Below are positions 58,221 to 64,000 of a stretch of 64,000 bases of DNA, one piece after another (position 1 is the stretch's first letter; every line of letters starts with the position of its first letter). The position numbers were made by a program, and so were the translations under genes. The DNA comes from Rhodococcus sp. Leaf247 (GTDB lineage Bacteria > Actinomycetota > Actinomycetes > Mycobacteriales > Mycobacteriaceae): assembly GCF_001426185.1 (NCBI RefSeq), contig NZ_LMRP01000001.1, forward strand, positions 1,280,765 to 1,344,764. The letters are read 5' to 3'. The notes beneath the pieces were generated by a model. It ran no database searches. It was not told where the DNA came from and saw only the letters and a list, made by a program, of their open reading frames with translations.

Positions 58221-59407
58221 CGATCGACGTGCAGGCATTCGCCGAGAAGTCCGCGGCGTGGCTCGAGGAGAACCTGGAACGCCGGACGGGCACCACGACG
58301 TCCGATCCCAACTACGCGATCTTCCACAACCGCAGCCACGACGAGGAACGCGAACTGATCGAAGCTGCGGCACAGTGGCAGGGCCGCCGGGTCGACGCCG
58401 GATTCGGTGCGATCACGTGGGCCCCCGAGTGGGGCGGACCGGGACTGACGGCGAGTCACGAGCGCGTCTACGTCGGACTCGAGCGGCAGTACGATGTGCC
58501 CGAACGACACGAGACCGTCTTGGTCACAGTCGAATTGGTGGCGCCGACCATCCACGCCCTGGGTTCGCCCGAACAGCAGGCTCAGTTCGTGGCGCCCTTC
58601 CTGCGAGCCGACGAGCTGTGCTGCCAGCTGTTCTCGGAACCGGGCGCAGGCTCCGATCTCGCCGGCCTGTCGACGAAGGCCGTCAAGTCCGACGGCGGCT
58701 GGCGCGTCAACGGCCAGAAGGTGTGGAGTTCGGGGGCTCAGTTCTCCAAGTGGGGTCTTCTCATCGCCCGCACCGACACCACGGTTCCGAAACACCGCGG
58801 GATGACCGCGTTCATGATGCCCATGGACGCACCCGGCGTCGATATCAGACCCATCCGGCAGATGTCGGGCGGATCGACATTCAACGAGGTGTTCCTCGCC
58901 GACGTGGAGTTGCCCGACTCGCTGCGCATCGGCGCCGAGGGCGACGGGTGGACGGTCGCGCTGACGACGCTCGGGTTCGAGCGCAGTTCGAGCGCCGGCA
59001 TCGTCAGCGCGGGCGGGAACAGCACGGACCTGGTCAGGCTGGCGAAGAGCCTCGGCATCTCCGACGATCCACTGGTCCGACAGCAGCTGGCCGAGGTCGC
59101 CGTCTACGAACGAGCGTCGGCCCTGATGGTTGCCCGATACGCCGAGCGCGAGCTGGCGGGAGGCGTTCCAGGAGTCGAAGGTTCGATCGGCAAGCTGGTC
59201 TGGACCCAGAACCTCAAGCGCATCGGCGACGCGGCGGCGGCGTTCCTCGGCCCCGCCATCCTGGCGGACACCGGGGCACCCGACACCTTCGCGTGGACCG
59301 AGCATCTGCTCGGCGCTCCGGGGTACCGGATCGCGGGCGGTTCGGACGAGATTCAGCGCAACATCATCGGCGAACGCGGGCTCGGCTTGCCTCGCGAACC
59401 ACGTTAG
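58217..59407 (+). CDS. Acyl-CoA dehydrogenase, subunit 1
   Basis: 396-aa flavoprotein: CCQLFSEPGAGSDLAGLSTK, VNGQKVWSSGAQFSKWGLL, and C-terminal RIAGGSDEIQRNIIGERGLG are typical. Followed 9 bp later by a smaller partner; such adjacent pairs in actinobacteria often form alpha2beta2 FadE heterotetramers acting on bulky acyl-CoAs such as steroid fragments (family knowledge). Confidence 0.93.
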   Translation: MTIDVQAFAEKSAAWLEENLERRTGTTTSDPNYAIFHNRSHDEERELIEAAAQWQGRRVDAGFGAITWAPEWGGPGLTASHERVYVGLERQYDVPERHETVLVTVELVAPTIHALGSPEQQAQFVAPFLRADELCCQLFSEPGAGSDLAGLSTKAVKSDGGWRVNGQKVWSSGAQFSKWGLLIARTDTTVPKHRGMTAFMMPMDAPGVDIRPIRQMSGGSTFNEVFLADVELPDSLRIGAEGDGWTVALTTLGFERSSSAGIVSAGGNSTDLVRLAKSLGISDDPLVRQQLAEVAVYERASALMVARYAERELAGGVPGVEGSIGKLVWTQNLKRIGDAAAAFLGPAILADTGAPDTFAWTEHLLGAPGYRIAGGSDEIQRNIIGERGLGLPREPR

Positions 59408-59416
59408 GAGCACGGC

Positions 59417-60469
59417 ATGACACTCGAACTGACGGTCGAACAACGGGACCTGCAGAGCAGCCTGCGTTCGTCGCTCGCGAGAACGGAAGCGGGCCAGGAC
59501 GTTCGGCCGGCACTGCTGGAAATGGGCCTCACCGAGATCCCGTTCCCGGAACGGTTCGGCGGCGCCGGCTTCACACTGAAGGACACAGCGGTAGTCATGA
59601 CCGAACTGGGTCGCTCGCTCGGCAGCGCCCCCTATTTGTCGTCGGTGATCCTGGCCGGCTTCACCGTTCTGCACGCCGGGTCCGAATCTGCTCGTGCACA
59701 GCATCTTCCGGAGATCGCCGACGGTAGCAAGACTGCTGCTCTGGTGACCGCGTTTCCGTTCGCGGCCTCGCCGATCACGGCTACCGCCGGCGTCGACGAC
59801 ACCCTTGTCCTCGACGGCGCACAGGAAGCCGTGGTGGACGGCGCCGATGCGGATCTGCTGATCGTGGTGGCCACCGGGCCGGACGGACCGGAGCTCGCAG
59901 TGATCGAGGGCGCCGCCGCCGGGGTGATCCGGACGCCCCGTGAGGCCTTGGATTTCACCAGATCGCTTGCGCGCATCGAGTTCTCCGGGGCCGTCGCCCA
60001 CCGCGTGACCGGCGACGACATCGATGCCGGCCTCGACACCGCGCAGGCGGCCGCGATCACCGCCCTGGCCGCCGAACAGGTGGGGTCGGCCAGAGCCTGC
60101 CTGGAGATGTCGGTGGAGTACGCGAAGACCCGGCACCAGTTCGGCCGGGCCATCGGGTCGTTCCAGGCCATCAAGCATCGCCTCACCGACATGCTCATCG
60201 CAATCGAGCTGGCCGAAGCAGCCGTACTCGATGCGGCCGGGGCCGACGAGCGCAGCCGAAGCGAATTCGTCGTCGCCGCGGCAACCGCTCGCATGCTCGC
60301 ATCCAGGGCAGCCACCTTCGCCGCCGAGGAGTCCGTTCAGATTCACGGTGGCATCGGGTTCACCTGGGAACACCCGCTGCACCGATACTTTCGGCGGGCC
60401 AAGACCAGTGAGCTGCTGTTCGGTGCCACCACCGTGCACGCCGAAACCGTTGCCGCCGACCTGATCTGA
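59417..60469 (+). CDS. Acyl-CoA dehydrogenase, subunit 2
   Basis: 350-aa shorter ACAD: EIPFPERFGGAGFTLKDTAV at the N-terminus and QIHGGIGFTWEHPLHRYFRR near the C-terminus, the pattern of beta-type subunits in heteromeric FadE enzymes. Usual motifs for full FAD binding are reduced, in line with a partner role. Last gene of the operon; convergent with pyc2. Confidence 0.9.
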   Translation: MTLELTVEQRDLQSSLRSSLARTEAGQDVRPALLEMGLTEIPFPERFGGAGFTLKDTAVVMTELGRSLGSAPYLSSVILAGFTVLHAGSESARAQHLPEIADGSKTAALVTAFPFAASPITATAGVDDTLVLDGAQEAVVDGADADLLIVVATGPDGPELAVIEGAAAGVIRTPREALDFTRSLARIEFSGAVAHRVTGDDIDAGLDTAQAAAITALAAEQVGSARACLEMSVEYAKTRHQFGRAIGSFQAIKHRLTDMLIAIELAEAAVLDAAGADERSRSEFVVAAATARMLASRAATFAAEESVQIHGGIGFTWEHPLHRYFRRAKTSELLFGATTVHAETVAADLI

Positions 60470-60488
60470 ATCAGGGCGGCGGCTGAGG

Positions 60489-63400
60489 TCAGGCGACCAC
60501 CAACAGCAGATCCCCACCGTCGACCTGGGCCGCGCGGCCGATCGGAACTCTGGTGACCGTGCCGGCCCTGGTCGCGGTAATGGTCGCTTCCATCTTCATG
60601 GCCTCGATCGAGCCCACCGATTCACCCTGCGCGACCACGTCACCCTCCTTCACCGACAGCGTCACGACGCCACTGAAGGGTGCGGGCAGGTGACCGGGGT
60701 CGGTGCGGTCGGCCTTCTCGGCGGACCGGGTGGTGGTCTCGATGCTCCGGTCACGAATCCGCACCGGGCGCAACTGTCCGTTGAGGATGCACAGAACGTT
60801 CCGGATTCCTTTGGCGTCCGGGTCCGAGATGGCTTCGAGTCCGATCAACAGTTCGACACCCTGCTCGAGCCGAACACGGTGCTCCTCCCCCTGCCGCAGT
60901 CCGTAGAAGTACTGGTTGGTCGAAAGCTGCGAGGTGTCGCCGTAGTCCTCCCGATGCTGTTCGAACTCCCGTGCGGGAGCCGGAAAGAGCAAGCGGTTCA
61001 ACGTGGTCCGGCGTTCGGGACCGGAGGCGGACAGCTTCTCGTCGTCGGCCTCGGTCAGCGGCGTGACGGGATGCGGTTCGGCCCGGCCGGTCAGTGCCCG
61101 ACTCCGCAGGGGTTCCGGCCAGCCGCCGGCCGGTTCACCGAGATCGCCGCGAAGGAAGTCGACGACCGACCCGGGGATGTCGTAACTCGACGGGTCGGCG
61201 GCGAACTCGGCTGCCGTCGCATCGGCTCCGACCAGAGCCAGCGCCAGGTCTCCGACCACCTTCGACGACGGTGTCACCTTGATGAGCCGGCCCAACACCC
61301 GATCCGCCCCCGCGTAGGCCGCCTCGATGTCCTCGAAACGGTGCGCGAGCCCCAGCGACGATGCCTGCTGTCGCAGATTGGAGAGTTGGCCACCGGGGAT
61401 CTCGTGGGTGTAGACGCGACCGGTCGGCGCCGGCAGGCCGGATTCGAACGGTGCATAAGTGGAACGCACTGCTGCCCAATACGGTTCGAGGTCGCAGACC
61501 GCGGCGAGGTCGAGTCCGGTGGCGCGGTCGGTGTGATCGGTGGCCGCGACGATCGCCGACAACGCAGGCTGACTCGTCGTGCCGGCCAGTGCCGCACTCG
61601 CCCCGTCGACGGCATCGACGCCCGCTTGCCACGCGGCGTAGTACGTCGCGAGCTGACCGCCGGGGGTGTCGTGGGTGTGCAGGTGCACGGGCAGATCGAA
61701 GCGTGACCGCAAGGCGGTGACCAGGGTCGCCGCGGCCGCCGGGCGCAGTAGACCGGCCATGTCCTTGATCGCCAGGACGTGGGCACCCGCGTCGACGATG
61801 CGTTCGGCCAGGCGCAGGTAGTAGTCGAGGTCGTAGAGAGTCTCGTTCGGATCGGCCAGATCGCCGGTGTAAGACATCGCCACCTCGGCGACGGCGGTTC
61901 CGGTCTCTCGCACCGCATCGATGGCCGGCTTCATCTGATCGACGTTGTTGAGCGCGTCGAAGATTCGGAAGATGTCGACTCCGGTGTCGGTGGCCTCCTG
62001 CACGAAGGCGTGCGTGACGCGGTCGGGATACGCGGTGTAGCCGACCGTGTTTCGGCCGCGGAGGAGCATCTGCAGGCAGATGTTGGGCATCTCGGCGCGC
62101 AGGGCGGCGAGTCGGTCCCACGGATCCTCGTGCAGGAAGCGGAGCGCGACGTCGTAGGTGGCGCCGCCCCACGCCTCGACGGAGAACAACTGCGGCGTCA
62201 GGCGCGCGACGTGGGGCGCCACCGCCACGAGATCGCGGGTGCGCACCCTGGTCGCCAGCAAGGACTGGTGCGCGTCGCGGAAGGTGGTGTCGGTGACCGC
62301 GAGCGCAGTGGCGGAGCGCAGGTCGGCCGCGAAACCGGTCGGTCCGAGTGCGATCAGCCGGTCTCTCGAACCGTGGGGAGGCGCGGATCGGGTGTCGATC
62401 TGCGGAAGCTTGTCGATCGCGTACACCGGTGACGGCCGCTCACCGTGCGGACGGTTGACGGTGACGTCGGCCAGGTACCGCAGGATGCGCGAACCACGGT
62501 CGGCAGAGATGTTCTGCGTCAACAGCTCCGGATGCTCTTCGATGAACGTCGTGGTGACCTTCCACGCGAGGAAGTCCGGGTTGTCCAGTACCGCCTGCAG
62601 GAACGGGATGTTGGTCGCCACACCGCGTACTCGGAACTCGGCGATCGCCCGTCGAGATCGGGCGCTCGCCGTCGCGAAATCGCGCCCACGACAGGTCAAT
62701 TTGACCAGCATCGAATCGAAGTGGGACCCGATCTCCGAACCCACTCCGACGCTGCCGTCGAGGCGCACACCCGACCCTCCGGGGGTGCGGTAGGCCGTCA
62801 CGCGGCCGGTGTCCGGACGGAAGCCGTCGGTCGGATCCTCGGTGGTGATGCGGCACTGCATCGCGAAGCCGCGGATCACGATGGAGTCCTGGCTCAATCC
62901 CAGATCGGCCAGGCTCTCACCGGACGCGATGCGCAGTTGCGAGCCCACCAGGTCCACGTCGGTGATTTCCTCGGTGACCGTGTGTTCGACCTGGATTCTC
63001 GGATTCATCTCGATGAACACGTAGTTGCCGTGCGGGTCGAGCAGGAACTCCACGGTGCCGGCACAGGTGTAGCCGATGTGCCGGGCGAACTTGACCGCGT
63101 CCGCACAGATTCGTTCTCGCAGTTCGGGATCCAGGCCGGGTGCGGGAGCGACCTCGACCACCTTCTGATGGCGACGCTGCAGGGAGCAATCCCGCTCGAA
63201 CAGGTGAATGACCTCGCCCGTCGCATCGCCGAGGATCTGCACCTCGATGTGCCGGGGGTCGACGACTGCCTGCTCGAGAAAGACGGTCCCGTCACCGAAC
63301 GCGGTCTTCGCCTCGCGCGACGCGGCGTCGATGGCGTCGCGCAGCTGTTCCGGTGCGGCCACCCGGCGCATTCCGCGTCCGCCACCGCCGGCGATCGCCT

Positions 63401-63872
63401 TGACGAAGATCGGGAACGACATCGTCTCGGCCGCCGCGATCAACACGTCGGGATCGTCGGACGGTGCCGACGATGCGAGGACCGGAAGCCCTGCCGCTGT
63501 GGCTGCGGCGATAGCGCGCGACTTGTCTCCGGTGAGCTCGAGGATCTCGGCGGACGGGCCGACGAACGTGATACCGGCGGCCTTGCAGGCTGCGGCCAAG
63601 GTGGCGTTCTCCGACAGGAAGCCGTACCCCGGGTAGACCGCATCGGCGCCGGCTTTGCGTGCCGCCGCGATGATTTCGTCGACCGAGAGGTACGCGCGAA
63701 CCGGGTGACCCGGCTCGCCGATCTGATAAGACTCGAACGCCTTGGCGCGGTGCGCCGAATTGCGGTCCTCGTAGGGGTACACGGCCACCGTGGAGGCGCC
63801 CAGTTCGACCGCCGCACGGAACGCGCGGACGGCGATCTCTCCACGATTTGCGACGAGGACTTTCGAGAACAT
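60489..63872 (-). CDS. pyc: Pyruvate carboxylase (copy 2)
   Basis: 1127-aa single-chain pyruvate carboxylase: MFSKVLVANRGEIAVRAFRA, AGGGGRGMRRV, FERDCSLQRRHQKVVEVAP, NPRIQVEHTVTEE, DTTFRDAHQSLLATRVRT, and biotin site IEAMKMEATITA near the C-terminus. The start is the family N-terminus at 63872, with GGGAGGAAC upstream; the frame is open to 63944. It is highly similar to copy 1 in all domains. Which copy is the housekeeping enzyme cannot be told, but this one lacks the TGGATCCA operator. Confidence 0.96.
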   Translation of the reverse strand: MFSKVLVANRGEIAVRAFRAAVELGASTVAVYPYEDRNSAHRAKAFESYQIGEPGHPVRAYLSVDEIIAAARKAGADAVYPGYGFLSENATLAAACKAAGITFVGPSAEILELTGDKSRAIAAATAAGLPVLASSAPSDDPDVLIAAAETMSFPIFVKAIAGGGGRGMRRVAAPEQLRDAIDAASREAKTAFGDGTVFLEQAVVDPRHIEVQILGDATGEVIHLFERDCSLQRRHQKVVEVAPAPGLDPELRERICADAVKFARHIGYTCAGTVEFLLDPHGNYVFIEMNPRIQVEHTVTEEITDVDLVGSQLRIASGESLADLGLSQDSIVIRGFAMQCRITTEDPTDGFRPDTGRVTAYRTPGGSGVRLDGSVGVGSEIGSHFDSMLVKLTCRGRDFATASARSRRAIAEFRVRGVATNIPFLQAVLDNPDFLAWKVTTTFIEEHPELLTQNISADRGSRILRYLADVTVNRPHGERPSPVYAIDKLPQIDTRSAPPHGSRDRLIALGPTGFAADLRSATALAVTDTTFRDAHQSLLATRVRTRDLVAVAPHVARLTPQLFSVEAWGGATYDVALRFLHEDPWDRLAALRAEMPNICLQMLLRGRNTVGYTAYPDRVTHAFVQEATDTGVDIFRIFDALNNVDQMKPAIDAVRETGTAVAEVAMSYTGDLADPNETLYDLDYYLRLAERIVDAGAHVLAIKDMAGLLRPAAAATLVTALRSRFDLPVHLHTHDTPGGQLATYYAAWQAGVDAVDGASAALAGTTSQPALSAIVAATDHTDRATGLDLAAVCDLEPYWAAVRSTYAPFESGLPAPTGRVYTHEIPGGQLSNLRQQASSLGLAHRFEDIEAAYAGADRVLGRLIKVTPSSKVVGDLALALVGADATAAEFAADPSSYDIPGSVVDFLRGDLGEPAGGWPEPLRSRALTGRAEPHPVTPLTEADDEKLSASGPERRTTLNRLLFPAPAREFEQHREDYGDTSQLSTNQYFYGLRQGEEHRVRLEQGVELLIGLEAISDPDAKGIRNVLCILNGQLRPVRIRDRSIETTTRSAEKADRTDPGHLPAPFSGVVTLSVKEGDVVAQGESVGSIEAMKMEATITATRAGTVTRVPIGRAAQVDGGDLLLVVA

Positions 63873-64000
63873 GATGTTCCTCCCGGATAGGGGTGTGAGC
63901 TGAGTCTCCCACAAGATTGGACCTGTTACTAGATTGGGAGTCAAGTTAGTAGAACGGGACTCGAACCAAGATCACCGCTTCAAACTGCTGCGTAATATCT
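63873..64000. other. Region upstream of pyc2 at the window edge
   Basis: Holds TTACTAG and TTAGTAG half-sites (63926-63952) flanking AGATTGGGAGTCAAG, a possible operator; no gene seen before the edge. Confidence 0.3.

Overview
The window looks like a chromosomal segment of a high-GC actinobacterium, most likely Rhodococcus or a close Nocardiaceae relative. The evidence is very high GC, frequent GTG/TTG starts, ATGA/GTGA overlaps between operon genes, a WhiB protein, and a cobalt-type nitrile hydratase cluster with NhhC/NhhD/NhlF-like partners. Almost all of it is accessory catabolism. A complete pyruvate carboxylase gene sits near each end, and a short relic of a third pyruvate-carboxylase N-terminus lies near 41.1 kb.

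Left part (0-13.5 kb): start of a divergent GAF-domain regulator, pyruvate carboxylase 1, an FCD-type GntR regulator, a phthalate-dioxygenase-reductase-type FNR/[2Fe-2S] reductase, a stand-alone ketol-acid reductoisomerase, a LysR regulator, then hydroxyisobutyrate-type dehydrogenase, aldehyde dehydrogenase, enoyl-CoA hydratase and a class III CoA-transferase. Next (13.5-20.9 kb) comes a nitrile operon: amidase, nitrile hydratase beta and alpha, accessory protein, a broken NhlF cobalt transporter and an NCS1 permease, preceded by an NhhC-like amide sensor and a MarR regulator. From 21.1 to 25.6 kb lies a Rieske ferredoxin with two paralogous amidohydrolase-fold proteins and an MHS-family transporter.

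A shared palindrome, TGGATCCA, in six intergenic regions (upstream of pyc1, gntR, the reductase gene, the KARI gene, the amidohydrolase operon and the transporter) suggests these scattered transcription units form one regulon of the GntR protein. Two of the promoters are nearly superimposable. The regulon contains a reductase, a Rieske ferredoxin and two amidohydrolase-fold proteins, but the window has no classical Rieske oxygenase large subunit. This makes an amidohydrolase-fold oxygenase the most interesting hypothesis here.

Middle (25.9-43.3 kb): lutABC lactate oxidation genes, a WhiB protein, SDR and a second beta-hydroxyacid dehydrogenase, a thiolase/acyl-CoA synthetase/FAD-oxidase operon, a beta-glucoside PTS operon (bglF-bglA-bglG order) with a clear RAT antiterminator plus terminator in its leader, a PucR-like regulator and an HSL-type esterase.

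From 44.0 to 54.5 kb a catabolic cassette (membrane protein, FAH-family hydrolase, TetR, SnoaL-like protein, two alpha/beta hydrolases, FAD aromatic hydroxylase, TetR) is flanked by gene relics and by two related att-like modules. Each module carries the same 46-bp 3' half of a tRNA-Thr(UGU) gene between arm-like repeats. No integrase was found. The right end (55-64 kb) is a GntR-controlled acyl-CoA synthetase, enoyl-CoA hydratase and paired acyl-CoA dehydrogenase operon, with pyruvate carboxylase 2 convergent to it.
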